DNA of 64,000 bases from Tumebacillus algifaecis (GCF_002243515.1 NZ_CP022657.1:1851001-1915000), one strand, 5' to 3'. Positions 8,564 to 18,871 are shown, numbered from the stretch's first letter. Numbers and translations are program-made. Notes: a model not told the origin generated them from the letters alone.

Positions 8564-8636
8564 AAAAACCCTCCTTTCCGCCGCTGCTGCCATCGAGTTT
8601 CGCTAGCTGTCCGCAGCGATCAACAGTGCCAGTGCG

Positions 8637-10319
8637 CTACATCTTGACCGAAGCTTCCTTCAACTTCTCGCCCAATTCCTCATATTTTGCCTGCAACTCG
8701 TCCTGCGAGGCGCCATTAACCAACAAATCCATCATGTCATGATCAAACTGTCGCCCCACTTTTAAATTGCCTAGGATCAGATCCAACTCGCCGATCACCA
8801 GTTCGAACATCGTGATCTTTTCATTGAGCAATCCGACAATATGCTCCTCGATCGTTCCTCTGGTCGATAGATTGTAGACGTTGACGTCATTCGTCTGTCC
8901 CAACCGATGCACCCGTCCAATCCGTTGTTCGACCCGCATGGGGTTCCAGGGTAAGTCAAAGTTGATCACATGATGACAAAACTGCAAATTGATCCCCTCA
9001 CCGCCTGCTTCTGTCGCAACGAGCACCTGAAATCGATTTTTAAACAACTCGGTCATCCAATCCTTTTTACTCTTCTTAAACCCGCCGCGAAACATCACAG
9101 CTTTGATTCCGTTTTGCTGCAACATGTATAAAATAAAATCCTGAGTGGCTCTGTACTCTGTAAAAATGATCACCTTATCATCGATTTGCTTCAACAGTTC
9201 AATGCATTTATTGACCTTGGTATAGGCTGGGATACTTTCGGCCAACTCATACAGATGCTGGACGCGATCTTTGATCTCATGCGGGGTCTTCTCGCTTTCT
9301 TTCATCCCTTTCAACGAGACGAGCGCAGCATATGGCGACGAGCAGATCTGACGTTGCAGATTGATCAACTGCAACACGTTACCTTTGCCTTCCTCGCGCA
9401 GTGCCGTATACTGCTCCTTGATAAAAGCACTCACGCTGTCGTACAATTCTCGCTCATCGGGTGACAAGTCGAGCATGATCGACTCGACAATCCGTTTGGT
9501 AAACTGTACGCCGCCTTCCGAACGTTTATTGCGAATCATCACTTCGGACAACGCTTCCTTCAGTTCAGTGCGGTTTTTGGGGAGGCGTTTATTCTCCACA
9601 AATGTGCTCGAATATTCGGTTGAAGAGCCTAACTGTCCAGGTTTGAGCAAAGTGATCAAGTTATACAATTCTTTCATATCATTCTGCACCGGAGTGGCCG
9701 TCAGCAACAAAAGATACTTTTTGCGGAGCGTATTGATCAGCTCCCAATTTTTCGATTTGCGGTTCTTCAGCTTATGTGCCTCATCGACGATCACGAGGTC
9801 CCAATCCTGAGCCAGTACGATCTCCCGATGCGCATCGCGCTTCGCTGTATCGATCGAAGAGACGACAATCTCATAATCGGTCCAACTGTACGTGTTCTTT
9901 TGCGCCCAAGCTTGAATGTTAAACTTGGTGCTCAACTCCCGTACCCACTGAATCACCAAAGAAGAAGGCACCAAGATCAGCACCTTCTTCACCAACCCCC
10001 GAATCAGATACTCCTTCAAAATCAACCCGGCCTCGATCGTTTTGCCAAGCCCGACCTCATCGGCTAAGATCGCCCGGCCATGCAGTTCATTGAGCACCTT
10101 TTTCGCCGTCTCGATCTGATGGGGGAAAGGTGTGATCAAAGGCAGTTGTTGCATGCAGATCAACTGATCAAAATTGGGCACGACACGCGTTCTTTCCGCC
10201 TCAAGCGCCAGACGGAACAACTCCCACGAATCCCACTCCCCATCTTTCTCACGCTCGAACAGCTGATCGGCCACACTCTCTTGCCAGTCCAATTTTGGCA
10301 TGAAGCGAGACTTCTCCAA
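8637..10319 (-). CDS. yqhH: SNF2-family DEAD/DEAH helicase YqhH
   Basis: An ATP-dependent SNF2-type translocase on double-stranded DNA or nucleoprotein. Helicase motifs are complete: motif I DEVGLGKT near 87-94, motif II VDEAHKLKN, motif III LLLTATP, motif V EAGGEGINLQ, and motif VI QRIGRVHRLGQ. The 560-residue length is close to Bacillus YqhH. The TTG at 10319 is preferred because GGAGGTGA lies six bases before it; an ATG six codons upstream has no such site. It lies 73 bases before yqhG, probably in one unit, and is transcribed away from the gcv operon. The cellular role of YqhH is not established. Confidence 0.87.
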   Translation of the reverse strand: MEKSRFMPKLDWQESVADQLFEREKDGEWDSWELFRLALEAERTRVVPNFDQLICMQQLPLITPFPHQIETAKKVLNELHGRAILADEVGLGKTIEAGLILKEYLIRGLVKKVLILVPSSLVIQWVRELSTKFNIQAWAQKNTYSWTDYEIVVSSIDTAKRDAHREIVLAQDWDLVIVDEAHKLKNRKSKNWELINTLRKKYLLLLTATPVQNDMKELYNLITLLKPGQLGSSTEYSSTFVENKRLPKNRTELKEALSEVMIRNKRSEGGVQFTKRIVESIMLDLSPDERELYDSVSAFIKEQYTALREEGKGNVLQLINLQRQICSSPYAALVSLKGMKESEKTPHEIKDRVQHLYELAESIPAYTKVNKCIELLKQIDDKVIIFTEYRATQDFILYMLQQNGIKAVMFRGGFKKSKKDWMTELFKNRFQVLVATEAGGEGINLQFCHHVINFDLPWNPMRVEQRIGRVHRLGQTNDVNVYNLSTRGTIEEHIVGLLNEKITMFELVIGELDLILGNLKVGRQFDHDMMDLLVNGASQDELQAKYEELGEKLKEASVKM

Positions 10320-10389
10320 GCGACTCACCTCCGTCATCTACTTGTACGGATAGTATGACCACAAAAGGGGAAAATTTTTCGAGAGACGG

Positions 10390-10417
10390 TTCCAAATGGG
10401 TGAGATTATGATATGAT
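10390..10417 (+). promoter_or_regulatory. Probable sigma-A promoter of the gcv operon
   Basis: TTCCAA (10390-10395) and TATGAT (10412-10417) are separated by 16 bases. A transcript starting near 10424 would include the whole glycine riboswitch. The -35 box is imperfect. Confidence 0.5.
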
Positions 10418-10446
10418 GTAAGCGTAACCAAACAATAATTGCGAAT

Positions 10447-10680
10447 GATCGTCGGTGGGAGAGAGCACAATGTTCGTTTTTTCGGAATCGAACCTCCTGT
10501 GACGCCGAAGGAGCAAGCAGCATCCCGCCCAAGGGTGTGTGCGAATCTCTCAGGCAAACGTACCGCCGCGGGACGCAACTCTGGAGAGAGCCGAGCTTTC
10601 GGCCACCCAAGGTGTAAAACTCTCAGGTAAAGTGTACAGAGGAGACCGGGCCTAACAGGCATACGTGTCTCCTTTTTTGA
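10447..10680 (+). ncRNA. Tandem glycine riboswitch with terminator
   Basis: Two adjacent gcvT-type aptamers are visible. The first (about 10449-10572) carries the conserved GCCGAAGGAGCAAGC and CTCTCAGGCAAA segments, closed by CGGTGG/CCGCCG. The second (about 10578-10648) carries CTGGAGAGAGCC and CTCTCAGGTAAA. Directly after it, GGAGAC (10641-10646) and GTCTCC (10667-10672) can form a terminator stem followed by TTTTTT, and the 5' arm overlaps the end of aptamer 2. Glycine binding would therefore be expected to block the terminator and switch on gcvT-gcvPA-gcvPB, as is known for this class. Confidence 0.95.
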
Positions 10681-10711
10681 TCGCTACATACAAGCAATAG
10701 GGGGTATTTTG

Positions 10712-11809
10712 GTGGAGAATTTGAAAAAAACACCTTTGTTCGAAGTGTACCCGAACTACAACGGCAAAATTATCGATTTTGGCGGCTGGGCGTTGCCCGT
10801 TCAGTATTCTGGCATCTTGGACGAACATGAAGCGGTGCGTAACCGCGCAGGCTTGTTCGACGTGTCGCACATGGGCGAACTGATCGTCACAGGCACGGAC
10901 GCGCTGGCAAACATCCAAAAGTGGATCACCAATGACGCTTCCAAATTGGCGGACGGCCAAGCGATTTACTCCCCGATGTGCTATGAAAACGGCGGCGTTG
11001 TCGATGATCTGCTCGTCTACAAAAAGGGTGATCACAACTATCTGATCGTCGTCAATGCATCGAACATCGAAAAAGACTTCGCTTGGGTGCAAGAGCACGC
11101 ATTTGGCGATGTCTCCATCCACAATGCTTCGGACGAAACGGCTCAACTCGCGCTGCAAGGACCGCTCGCTGAACAAGTGTTGCAAAAGATGACCGATGCG
11201 GACCTCTCGCAGATCAAATACTTTTGGTTTCTTGACAACGTTGATGTCGCAGGCATCAAATGCCTCGTCTCTCGCACGGGCTATACAGGGGAAGACGGGT
11301 TTGAACTGTACTGTGCAGCAACTGATGTCGCCAAGCTCTGGGACTCGATCCTTGCGACCGGCAAAGAGGACGGCGTGTTACCGATCGGACTTGGTGCTCG
11401 CGACACGCTGCGCTTTGAAGCGCGTCTCCCGCTCTACGGCCAAGAGATCACCGAGAACATCTCGCCGCTCGAATCGGGCCTTGGCTTCTTCGTGAAATTG
11501 GACAAAGGCGATTTTATCGGTCGTGAAGTGTTGGCGAAACAAAAAGAAGAAGGTGTCAAGCGCAAACTGGTCGGCTTCGAGATGACCGAGCGCGGCATCC
11601 CGCGCACGCATTATGAAGTGCAAGTTGACGGCGTGAAAATCGGGGAAGTCACCACGGGCACGATGGGACCGACTGTCAAGAAAAACATCGGTCTGGCGCT
11701 GATCGACGTCCAGTATGCGACGATCGGACAAGAGCTCGACATCATCATCCGCAATAAGCCTGTCAAAGGTGTCATCATCAAAACGCCGTTCTACAAGCGT
11801 CAGAAGTAA
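10712..11809 (+). CDS. gcvT: Glycine cleavage system T protein (aminomethyltransferase)
   Basis: GcvT transfers the methylene group from aminomethylated H protein to tetrahydrofolate, releasing ammonia. The 365-residue sequence shows the family segments [19 protein letters not shown]-like FDVSHMGEL near 50, [14 protein letters not shown] near 190, [19 protein letters not shown], and the C-terminal [12 protein letters not shown] region. GGGGG lies nine bases before the GTG at 10712; a TTG one codon upstream is also possible. It is the first gene after the riboswitch, and gcvPA starts 17 bases after it. The gene for H protein is not in this window. Confidence 0.95.
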   Translation: MENLKKTPLFEVYPNYNGKIIDFGGWALPVQYSGILDEHEAVRNRAGLFDVSHMGELIVTGTDALANIQKWITNDASKLADGQAIYSPMCYENGGVVDDLLVYKKGDHNYLIVVNASNIEKDFAWVQEHAFGDVSIHNASDETAQLALQGPLAEQVLQKMTDADLSQIKYFWFLDNVDVAGIKCLVSRTGYTGEDGFELYCAATDVAKLWDSILATGKEDGVLPIGLGARDTLRFEARLPLYGQEITENISPLESGLGFFVKLDKGDFIGREVLAKQKEEGVKRKLVGFEMTERGIPRTHYEVQVDGVKIGEVTTGTMGPTVKKNIGLALIDVQYATIGQELDIIIRNKPVKGVIIKTPFYKRQK

Positions 11810-11826
11810 AAGGGAGGCCAACCTGA

Positions 11827-13179
11827 GTGAATAAATTCAGTTACATTCCGAACACGGAAGCTGACCGCAAGCAAATGCTCGACTTTCTGGGCGTCGAAAA
11901 AGTAGAAGACCTGTTCAACGACATCCCGGAGCGTGCTCGCCTCGGACGCGCGCTGAACATCCCCAAAGAGCTGTCTGAAGTCGAACTGTATCGTTATTTT
12001 AACGAACTTGCTTCCAAAAACAAGAACCTCGAAGAGCACATCAACTTCCTCGGTGCAGGCGCCTATCAGCATCACATTCCGGCAGTTGTCGATTCGATCA
12101 TCGGCCGTTCCGAGTTCTTTACCTCCTACACCCCGTACCAGCCGGAAATCTCGCAAGGGATGTTGCAGGCGATCTTCGAATACCAGACGATCGTCTGCGA
12201 ATTGACCGGCATGGACGTTTCGAACGCTTCGATGTACGACGGCCCGACCGCCTTTGGCGAAGCGGCGTTCATCGCCTGTGCGGCAACGCGCAGAAGCAAA
12301 GTGATCGTCGCGCGCTCGGTCAACCCGGAGTATCGTGAAGTTCTGGCGACTTACTCCTATGGTCAAAACATCGAAGTGGTGGAAGTTGGCATCGAGAATG
12401 GCCTCATCGACCTGAACGATCTCGAGGCGAAGCTCGATGATACGGTTGCTGGCGTGTTTGTTCAATATCCGAACTTCTTCGGTAGCATCGAAGACCTGAA
12501 AGTGATCGGCGAAATGGCACACAGCAAAAAAGCGCTGTTCATCGTTTCTGTCAACCCGATCGCGATGGGTGTGCTCGAAGCGCCGGGCAACTTTGACGCA
12601 GACATCGTCGTCGGAGAAGGTCAGTCGATGGGCAACCGCATCTCCTTTGGTGGCCCGTACCTCGGCCTTCTGGCTGTTAAAAAAGATCAAGTGCGCCGCA
12701 TCCCGGGCCGTGTTGTCGGACAAACGACCGACTTGGATGGCCGCCGTGCGTTCGTGCTGACTCTGCAAGCGCGCGAACAGCACATTCGCCGCGAAAAAGC
12801 GTCCTCCAACATTTGCTCCAACCAAGCGCTCAACGCACTGGCTGCGACGGTGTACGCTACCTACATGGGCAAGCACGGTTTCCAAGAAGTCGCACGTCTC
12901 AACCTGCAAAAAGCGCATTATGCATTTAAGCGTCTGACTGCGATTCCGAAAGTGAAAGCACTCTTTGAAAACACGCCGTTCTTCAACGAGTTCGCGATCC
13001 AGATCGAAGGCGATGTGGCCGAAGTAAACAAACAGCTGCTCGAAAGCAAGATCGTCGGCGGCTACGACCTTGGCACGACCTATCCGGAGTTCAAAGGTGC
13101 GATGCTGATCGCCGTGACCGAGCTGCGCACGAAAGAAGACATTGATCTGTTGGCCGAAAGACTGGAGGCGATCCTGTAA
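11827..13179 (+). CDS. gcvPA: Glycine dehydrogenase (decarboxylating) subunit 1
   Basis: This is the N-terminal half of P protein, which in Firmicutes is split into two polypeptides that together decarboxylate glycine with PLP. The 450-residue sequence begins with the typical [15 protein letters not shown] and contains [26 protein letters not shown] and [14 protein letters not shown] start at 11827 behind GGGAGG. It shares one base with the gcvPB start codon (TAATG), so the two subunits are probably translationally coupled. Confidence 0.95.
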   Translation: MNKFSYIPNTEADRKQMLDFLGVEKVEDLFNDIPERARLGRALNIPKELSEVELYRYFNELASKNKNLEEHINFLGAGAYQHHIPAVVDSIIGRSEFFTSYTPYQPEISQGMLQAIFEYQTIVCELTGMDVSNASMYDGPTAFGEAAFIACAATRRSKVIVARSVNPEYREVLATYSYGQNIEVVEVGIENGLIDLNDLEAKLDDTVAGVFVQYPNFFGSIEDLKVIGEMAHSKKALFIVSVNPIAMGVLEAPGNFDADIVVGEGQSMGNRISFGGPYLGLLAVKKDQVRRIPGRVVGQTTDLDGRRAFVLTLQAREQHIRREKASSNICSNQALNALAATVYATYMGKHGFQEVARLNLQKAHYAFKRLTAIPKVKALFENTPFFNEFAIQIEGDVAEVNKQLLESKIVGGYDLGTTYPEFKGAMLIAVTELRTKEDIDLLAERLEAIL

Positions 13180-14648
13180 TGCGTCAAGAGAAAGATAAAG
13201 CGTTGATTTTTGAACTGAGTCAAGCGGGCCGCATCTCCTACAGCTTGCCGGATCTTGATGTGCCGGAAGAGCCGATCGAGAACTTGCTTCCGAAACAATA
13301 CATCCGCAGCACTCCGGCCGCTTTGCCGGAAGTGGCAGAACTGGACTTGGTGCGTCACTTCACCGAGCTCTCCAAGCGCAACCACGGGGTCGATGACGGC
13401 TTCTATCCGCTCGGTTCCTGTACGATGAAATACAACCCGAAACGCAACGAAAAGGCGGCAGCGATCACCGGCTTGGCACAGATTCACCCGCTGCAGCCGC
13501 AAGAGCAGGTGCAAGGCGCTCTCGAACTGATGTACAAGTTGCAGAGCGAGCTTGCTGAAATCACTGGCATGGACGAAGTGTCACTGCAACCGGCAGCAGG
13601 CGCACACGGCGAGTGGACCGGCTTGATGATGATTCGCGCCTACCATGAGTCGCGTGGCGAGAAGCGCACCACCGTCATCGTGCCAGACTCTGCGCACGGT
13701 ACCAACCCGGCGTCGGCGACCGTTGCTGGCTATCGCACCGTCACCGTCAAGTCGAACGAAAACGGCGGTGTTGACCTCGAAGCGCTGAAGCAGGTGGTCA
13801 ATGAGGACACGGCAGCTCTGATGCTGACCAACCCGTCTACGCTCGGACTGTTCGAAGACCAGATCATCGAGATTTCCGAAATCGTGCACGAAGCTGGCGG
13901 CATGCTCTATTATGACGGCGCGAACGCCAATGCGATCTTGGGTTATGCGCGTCCGGGCGACATGGGCTTTGACGTGGTTCACTTGAACTTGCACAAAACG
14001 TTCACCACTCCGCACGGCGGCGGTGGCCCAGGCTCCGGTCCGGTCGGCGTGAAAAAAGAGTTGATTCCTTTCCTGCCGAAACCGCGCGTGGAGCAAGCAG
14101 CAGATGGCTCTTATGTACTGAACTGGGATCGCCCGCAGTCGATCGGCAAAGTCAAAGGTTTCTGGGGGAACTTTGGCATCAACGTGCGTGCGTACTCTTA
14201 CATCCGCACGATGGGTCCGGAAGGCTTGAAGCGTGTCACCGAAGATGCGGTGCTGAACGCCAACTACATGATGCGTCGTCTGCAGCCGCACTTCGAACTG
14301 CCGTATGATCGCGTCTGCAAGCATGAGTTCGTCCTCTCTGGCCGCAAGCTGAAAAAAGAGTACGGAGTCAAAACGCTCGACCTGGCCAAGCGCCTGCTCG
14401 ACTTCGGTGTCCATCCGCCGACGATCTACTTCCCGTTGAACGTGGAAGAAGCGATCATGATCGAGCCGACCGAAACTGAGAATCTGCAAACGCTCGACTC
14501 CTTCTGCGATCTGATGATCCAAATTTCCAAAGAAGCAGAGGAAAACGCAGACCTCATCAAAAACGCACCGTACAACACGAAAGTCAATCGCCTGGACGAA
14601 ACGACAGCCGCACGCAACCCGGTACTCCGTTTCAACTTCGAAGGGTAA
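13179..14648 (+). CDS. gcvPB: Glycine dehydrogenase (decarboxylating) subunit 2
   Basis: This is the PLP-carrying half of P protein. The cofactor lysine is in [19 protein letters not shown] (about residue 273), and the [10 protein letters not shown] segment near 85 is also typical. The length of 489 residues is normal. It overlaps gcvPA by one base and ends just before a strong terminator, so the unit is riboswitch-gcvT-gcvPA-gcvPB. The T protein works downstream of this enzyme. Confidence 0.96.
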   Translation: MRQEKDKALIFELSQAGRISYSLPDLDVPEEPIENLLPKQYIRSTPAALPEVAELDLVRHFTELSKRNHGVDDGFYPLGSCTMKYNPKRNEKAAAITGLAQIHPLQPQEQVQGALELMYKLQSELAEITGMDEVSLQPAAGAHGEWTGLMMIRAYHESRGEKRTTVIVPDSAHGTNPASATVAGYRTVTVKSNENGGVDLEALKQVVNEDTAALMLTNPSTLGLFEDQIIEISEIVHEAGGMLYYDGANANAILGYARPGDMGFDVVHLNLHKTFTTPHGGGGPGSGPVGVKKELIPFLPKPRVEQAADGSYVLNWDRPQSIGKVKGFWGNFGINVRAYSYIRTMGPEGLKRVTEDAVLNANYMMRRLQPHFELPYDRVCKHEFVLSGRKLKKEYGVKTLDLAKRLLDFGVHPPTIYFPLNVEEAIMIEPTETENLQTLDSFCDLMIQISKEAEENADLIKNAPYNTKVNRLDETTAARNPVLRFNFEG

Positions 14649-14652
14649 GCGA

Positions 14653-14680
14653 AAAGGGAGTGCCTTGCGGCACTCCCTTT
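14653..14680. terminator. Bidirectional terminator between gcvPB and the phosphatase gene
   Basis: AAAGGGAGTGCC and GGCACTCCCTTT pair perfectly around TTGC. The arms end in runs of A or T on both strands, and the flanking genes converge here. Confidence 0.8.
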
Positions 14681-14697
14681 GCAATCCCTTGTGAACC

Positions 14698-15315
14698 CTA
14701 TCCGTCCAGATGGGCGGTACAGCCAATCTCGATGATCTGCCAGCTCCCGTCCGCCTCGCGAAAGACGCGGGTGATGCTGGTATTGCCTAATTTGTTGACA
14801 CCAGACCCGTGCAGGCCGGCGGAGATGGCGTTGAGAAAGGCGTTGAGAAAGGCGTTGATCGTGCCGCCGTGAGAGACGATGACCACATGTTCGCCCAGGT
14901 GATGGTCTGCGATCTTGTCTATCGCTTGGTGTGCGCGGTCGCGAAGAGCTACAAATGATTCGACACCTGCGACATCATATGTGTGATCGCCGTTCCAAAA
15001 TTCTGGGTAGTGGCGCAAGATTTCCTCGCGGGTCAGTCCTTCGACCTCGCCGAAATGACGCTCGCGCAGGTCTTCAGCAACATGATGGGGCACTTGCGAG
15101 CGGCTGGCGATCGTTTCGGCCGTTTTGTGGGCACGCTGTAAATGGCTGGAGTAGAGGGCGTGGAACTGTTCGGCAGACAGGCGTTTGGCGACCGCCTCCG
15201 CTTGTGCGAGCCCGATTTCAGACAGCGGGATGTCTTGTGAGCCCTGCAGCCTCATCTCACGGTTCCAGATCGTCTCTCCGTGGCGAACGAGCGTCAACCG
15301 TACTAGCTGGTTCAT
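14698..15315 (-). CDS. Histidine phosphatase superfamily (phosphoglycerate mutase-like) protein
   Basis: A 205-residue cytoplasmic phosphatase with the catalytic LVRHGET (His near residue 11), a second histidine in IVSHGGT, and the acid-donor region ERHFGEVEGL. The ATG at 15315 follows GAGGTG with five bases between; the frame is open far upstream but without support. The C-terminal part has a local duplication: the 12-base unit GCGTTGAGAAAG (plus strand) occurs twice and a third time in part, giving NAFLNAFLNAIS. The substrate cannot be told from the sequence (CobC-, PhoE- and GpmB-like enzymes all share these motifs). Confidence 0.85.
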   Translation of the reverse strand: MNQLVRLTLVRHGETIWNREMRLQGSQDIPLSEIGLAQAEAVAKRLSAEQFHALYSSHLQRAHKTAETIASRSQVPHHVAEDLRERHFGEVEGLTREEILRHYPEFWNGDHTYDVAGVESFVALRDRAHQAIDKIADHHLGEHVVIVSHGGTINAFLNAFLNAISAGLHGSGVNKLGNTSITRVFREADGSWQIIEIGCTAHLDG

Positions 15316-15426
15316 GATGTCACCTCGCAATCCAATTTTCTTCAGTATACCATTTCGCGGGCTCAACTGTTCAATGGCCGATTTTCGTGATAAAATGATT
15401 CTTGGACTTTTTGGGAGGTTATCCCT

Positions 15427-15885
15427 TTGGCGAAAATACTGGTTTTGCATGGACCTAACCTCAATCTTCTCGGCACTCGGGAGCCCGATGTGTACGGGCG
15501 GACGACATTGTCTCAGATCAACCGAGACTTGGCGCTGTTGGCCGATCGGTTTGGTGTGGAGTTGGAGAGCTTTCAATCCAACCACGAAGGAGCACTGATC
15601 GACCGCTTGCAGGCGTCTGTCGGCAATACGGACGGGATCATTTTCAATCCGGCTGCCTACACGCATACCAGCATCGCCATCCGCGATTGTCTGTCGGCGA
15701 TCATGATCCCGACAATCGAAGTGCATCTGTCCAACATCCATGCACGAGAGGAGTTCCGTCATCGCTCGATGATCGCTCCGGTCGTCATGGGACAGATCAG
15801 CGGCTTAGGCGCGCTCGGCTACACGCTGGCTTTCCATGCGTTGCTTGAAGATTTTGCCAAAAGAGGTTTGTTATCTGCTGAGTAG
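15427..15885 (+). CDS. aroQ: 3-dehydroquinate dehydratase, type II
   Basis: It converts 3-dehydroquinate to 3-dehydroshikimate in the shikimate pathway and forms a dodecamer in other bacteria. The 152-residue length is typical. Visible are [20 protein letters not shown] at the start (with the essential loop Arg and Tyr), [25 protein letters not shown], and [17 protein letters not shown] with the conserved His and Arg. The TTG start follows GGGAGG. In Bacillus this gene precedes yqhT and efp, as it does here. Confidence 0.95.
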   Translation: MAKILVLHGPNLNLLGTREPDVYGRTTLSQINRDLALLADRFGVELESFQSNHEGALIDRLQASVGNTDGIIFNPAAYTHTSIAIRDCLSAIMIPTIEVHLSNIHAREEFRHRSMIAPVVMGQISGLGALGYTLAFHALLEDFAKRGLLSAE

Positions 15886-15911
15886 GCAACTTAGAATAAG
15901 GGGGAGATTCT

Positions 15912-16979
15912 GTGGAACAACGTCTGATCCGTTTGCGTGAAGCGATGACTGCACAGGGCTTGGAAGCGATGCTCATCCTGAAAAAGGAGAACCGTTTTTA
16001 CATCTCCGGCTTTACCGGTTCGACGGGCTACTTGCTCGTCACGCATGATGAAGCAATTCTGCTCACCGACTTCCGTTATACCGAGCAAGCGACCGAGCAA
16101 TGCCCGCATTGCCGAGTGGTGGAAGCGAAAGAGCTCCTCGAGTCTCTGAAAAGTGAACTGGCAGCGAAGAAGCTGACCAAGCTGGCGTTTGAAAAGGACT
16201 TTGTCAACTACGGTCTGTACGAAACGCTGCGCAATAAGCTTGACGGTGTCACGCTCGAGCCGGCCAGCGATCTTGTTGAGTCAATTCGCATGTTCAAAGA
16301 CGAGAGTGAACTTGTGATCATGCGCAAAGCTGCTCAGATCGCAGATCAAACGTTCTCGCACATCTTGGGTGTTCTGCGCCCAGGTATCTCCGAGATCGAT
16401 GTTGCGCTCGAACTGGAGTTCCACATGCGCAAACTTGGCGCAAAGTGCTCCTCGTTCGACATCATCGTAGCTTCGGGGACTCGCTCCTCCTTGCCGCATG
16501 GCGTGGCCAGCGAGAAAATTCTCGAAGCGGGCGATTTAGTGACGATGGATTTTGGTGCATACTATCAAGGGTACTGCTCCGACCTCACGCGTACTGTTGT
16601 TTTGGGTCAACCGAACGACAAGCAGCGTGAGATCTATGACATCGTCCTGAAATCCCAACTCTTCACGCTCGAGAACATCAAAGTGGGCATGACCGGCATT
16701 GAAGCGGACGCGCTGGCACGCGACATCATCACAGAGCATGGTTACGGCGACAACTTCGGTCACTCGCTCGGACATGGTCTGGGCACTGTAGTCCACGAAA
16801 TGCCGAGCCTGTCTGTTCGCGGCAACATCGTGCTCGAGCCGGGCATGGTCGTGACGGTCGAACCGGGCATCTACATCCCGAACTTCGGTGGCGTGCGCAT
16901 CGAAGATGACATCGTGATGCAGGAAGGCGGCATTGAGATCCTCACCTCTTCCACCAAGGAACTCCTGATCATCGGGTAG
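15912..16979 (+). CDS. yqhT: Xaa-Pro aminopeptidase-type metallopeptidase (M24B)
   Basis: It removes N-terminal residues that precede proline, or is a close relative of such peptidases. The N-terminal creatinase-like domain (about 1-125) is followed by the pita-bread fold with its five metal ligands: two Asp in [17 protein letters not shown], His in GHSLGHGLG, Glu in TVEPGIY and Glu in VRIEDD. The 355-residue length is typical of the Bacillus YqhT group. GTG start behind AAGGGGGA. The gene lies between aroQ and efp, the usual Bacillales order. Confidence 0.92.
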   Translation: MEQRLIRLREAMTAQGLEAMLILKKENRFYISGFTGSTGYLLVTHDEAILLTDFRYTEQATEQCPHCRVVEAKELLESLKSELAAKKLTKLAFEKDFVNYGLYETLRNKLDGVTLEPASDLVESIRMFKDESELVIMRKAAQIADQTFSHILGVLRPGISEIDVALELEFHMRKLGAKCSSFDIIVASGTRSSLPHGVASEKILEAGDLVTMDFGAYYQGYCSDLTRTVVLGQPNDKQREIYDIVLKSQLFTLENIKVGMTGIEADALARDIITEHGYGDNFGHSLGHGLGTVVHEMPSLSVRGNIVLEPGMVVTVEPGIYIPNFGGVRIEDDIVMQEGGIEILTSSTKELLIIG

Positions 16980-17019
16980 TAAACAAGAAACATCTGTAAC
17001 CATATAGGAGGCATTTTTC

Positions 17020-17577
17020 ATGATTTCTTCGAACGATTTTCGTCCAGGCGTAACGATTGAGTATGATGGCGGCCTTTGGCGCGTTGTCGAGTTTATGCAC
17101 GTTAAACCGGGCAAAGGCGCAGCTTTCGTCCGCACCAAGCTGAAGAACATCCGCACCGGTGCGGTTCGTGAGATGACGTTCCGCGCAGGCGAAAAGGTTC
17201 CGCGTGCACGCGTTGAAACTCGCAAAATGCAATACCTCTACAACGACGGTGAACTCTACACGTTCATGGACAATGAGACGTATGAGCAATTGGGAGTTCC
17301 GGCGAACATGCTGGAAGATGAAATGAAATATCTGCTGGAGAACATGGAATGTGCGGTCATGATCTACGAAGGTCAAGCGATCGGCGTCGAACTGCCGAAC
17401 ACGGTAGTGCTTGAAGTGGCAGAAACCGAACCGGGCATCAAAGGCGACACTGCACAAGGCGGTTCCAAAAACGCTGTCATGCAAACGGGTGCTGTGGTGC
17501 AAGTTCCGCTGTTCATCGAAGTCGGTGAGAAACTGATCATCGACACTCGTAACGGCGCATACGTGTCCCGTGCATAA
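17020..17577 (+). CDS. efp: Translation elongation factor P
   Basis: EF-P relieves ribosomes stalled at runs of proline. The 185-residue protein has the three-domain layout, beginning [21 protein letters not shown]. The tip loop VKPGKGAAF places Lys32 where Bacillus EF-P is modified with 5-aminopentanol, so the same type of modification is likely here, though this is inferred. The C-terminal segment with GDTAQGG and [12 protein letters not shown] is typical. AGGAGG precedes the ATG. Confidence 0.97.
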   Translation: MISSNDFRPGVTIEYDGGLWRVVEFMHVKPGKGAAFVRTKLKNIRTGAVREMTFRAGEKVPRARVETRKMQYLYNDGELYTFMDNETYEQLGVPANMLEDEMKYLLENMECAVMIYEGQAIGVELPNTVVLEVAETEPGIKGDTAQGGSKNAVMQTGAVVQVPLFIEVGEKLIIDTRNGAYVSRA

Positions 17578-17593
17578 CGAATAGCTTGTCCAA

Positions 17594-17638
17594 AACAAAA
17601 AGGTGCGTCCTGGTAGAGGGACGCGCCTTTTTGTTTTG
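17594..17638 (+). terminator. Rho-independent terminator after efp
   Basis: A long stem (AAAAAGGTGCGTCC with GGACGCGCCTTTTT) followed by further T-rich sequence ends the aroQ-yqhT-efp unit. Confidence 0.9.
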
Positions 17639-17704
17639 GTGATACCTTGTCCCGCGCGTGCATATCTTCGAGTAGTGGATGTTTGCAGATGAGGAGGCAA
17701 GGTG

Positions 17705-17980
17705 ATGTTTTCGTATCTTCGCGATCATATTCTGATCGGAATGGCCGGACTAAGGCTGCTCTCCGGGATGATTGAGGTGACGGTTGCCATCCTGATGTTT
17801 TACTTCGGCAGCGTCCAGAAAGCGGTGCAACTAAACGCAGCTCTTGCCTTAGTAGGGCCAACCGTATTGATTTTAGTGACGTCGCTCGGTCTGATCGGTC
17901 TGGCTGACAGGTTGGAATTTTGGCGCATGGTCGTTGTGATGTGTGGTGTGGGACTGATTCTTTGGGGCGTTCGCGGTTAA
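17705..17980 (+). CDS. yqhV: YqhV family membrane protein (DUF2619)
   Basis: A 91-residue membrane protein with three predicted spans: LLSGMIEVTVAILMFYF, ALALVGPTVLILVTSLGLIGLA and MVVVMCGVGLILWGV. The sequence and the position after efp match Bacillus YqhV, which there precedes the spoIIIA operon. Here the following gene is a CD1247-type protein and no spoIIIA gene is seen. GAGGAGG sits seven bases before the ATG; the GTG one codon earlier is an alternative start. The function is unknown. Confidence 0.8.
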   Translation: MFSYLRDHILIGMAGLRLLSGMIEVTVAILMFYFGSVQKAVQLNAALALVGPTVLILVTSLGLIGLADRLEFWRMVVVMCGVGLILWGVRG

Positions 17981-18065
17981 TTCGTGGCAAGGTTGGTCAA
18001 ACTAGCGTGTGGATGGAAATATTAGCGTAGCGACGCTTTATAGCCGCGAAGGAGGATCGAGTCAC

Positions 18066-18515
18066 TTGAACCAAATCAAAGAACGATTGGCTTATCTGAA
18101 AGGTTTGGCAGAAGGATTGAACGTAGGGCAAAGCACTCCGGAAGGCCGCGTGCTTGTCGGTATCATGGAAGTCATGAATGAGATGGCTCGCTCTCTTGAT
18201 CGCTTGACGATGATGCAGGATCAATTGGAAGAGTACATCGAAGCGGTCGATGATGACCTCGGAGATTTGGAAGATCACGTATTTGGCGAGAGTCTTGAGG
18301 AAGATGATTTCGAATATGACGAGGATCTTGAGCTGGATGACGACACCGCCATCGAATATTTGGAGATGATTTGCCCAAACTGCGGGGAGACCGTGTTTGT
18401 GGATGAAGATGTATTTAAAGGTGATGAAATTATCGAAGTGCTCTGCCCGGAATGTCAAGAGACCGTTTTGGTCAATGACAACACGGGCGAGGATGAAGTG
18501 ACTACAGACTTGTAG
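18066..18515 (+). CDS. CD1247-type protein with C-terminal zinc ribbon
   Basis: The 149-residue protein begins with the CD1247 N-terminal pattern (NQIKERLAYLKGLAEGL), then a helical region, an extremely acidic middle (EEDDFEYDEDLELDDDT, about 77-95) and a C-terminal zinc ribbon with CPNC and CPEC near 103 and 126. These proteins are often mislabelled AraC-type regulators; the function is unknown. The TTG at 18066 is preferred because AAGGAGG precedes it and the protein then starts as its relatives do. Confidence 0.75.
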   Translation: MNQIKERLAYLKGLAEGLNVGQSTPEGRVLVGIMEVMNEMARSLDRLTMMQDQLEEYIEAVDDDLGDLEDHVFGESLEEDDFEYDEDLELDDDTAIEYLEMICPNCGETVFVDEDVFKGDEIIEVLCPECQETVLVNDNTGEDEVTTDL

Positions 18516-18533
18516 CCTTGCTTAAAGTGTGGA

Positions 18534-18569
18534 AAAAGAGCCCCTGTCCTTGTGCGAGGACAGGGGTTT
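18534..18569. terminator. Terminator between convergent genes
   Basis: CCCCTGTCC and GGACAGGGG form a perfect stem. On the minus strand five T residues follow, and on the plus strand three, so it probably serves mainly the small minus-strand gene. Confidence 0.7.
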
Positions 18570-18571
18570 CG

Positions 18572-18709
18572 CTATGCCCTTGAGAAGAGGGCGGAGGGGA
18601 GCGTGTTTTTCTTTTTGTGGAAGAAGCTGAGAAGGAGTATGATGCAGAGCAGAAAAATGATGAGGAACGCGACGATCCATTTGGTAATTGTGGAGACGAG
18701 GTCAGACAT
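18572..18709 (-). CDS. Small single-pass membrane peptide
   Basis: A 45-residue protein with one strongly hydrophobic segment (WIVAFLIIFLLCIILLLSFF, about 11-30) and a basic tail (HKKKN). AAGGAGGG lies seven bases before the ATG and a terminator lies just past the stop, so it looks like a real small gene. The family was not recognised; a holin- or toxin-like peptide or a regulatory membrane peptide are all possible. Confidence 0.55.
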   Translation of the reverse strand: MSDLVSTITKWIVAFLIIFLLCIILLLSFFHKKKNTLPSALFSRA

Positions 18710-18841
18710 GTACCGTCCCTCCTTGGTTTTGTCTTCTCCATTGGTAGTAGATGCAGGTGCAGGAAAGGTTGACTCGTACATGTGTGGAACTTACGAAAAA
18801 GATAGGCGGAATAAAATTTAATATATATTTCAGTAAAACTA

Positions 18842-18871
18842 TTGTACATATTGGAATTATTATGGTATGAT
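18842..18871 (+). promoter_or_regulatory. Sigma-A-type promoter of the small peptide gene
   Basis: TTGTAC at 18842-18847 and TATGAT at 18866-18871 are separated by 18 bases, in an AT-rich stretch. The transcript would start about 30 bases before the ATG at 18906. Confidence 0.65.

Noticed and set aside
11800-14726. Long minus-strand frames opposite gcvPA and gcvPB
   Set aside because: The plus-strand genes are certain, and the minus frames give low-complexity Arg/His/Val-rich sequence with no domain.
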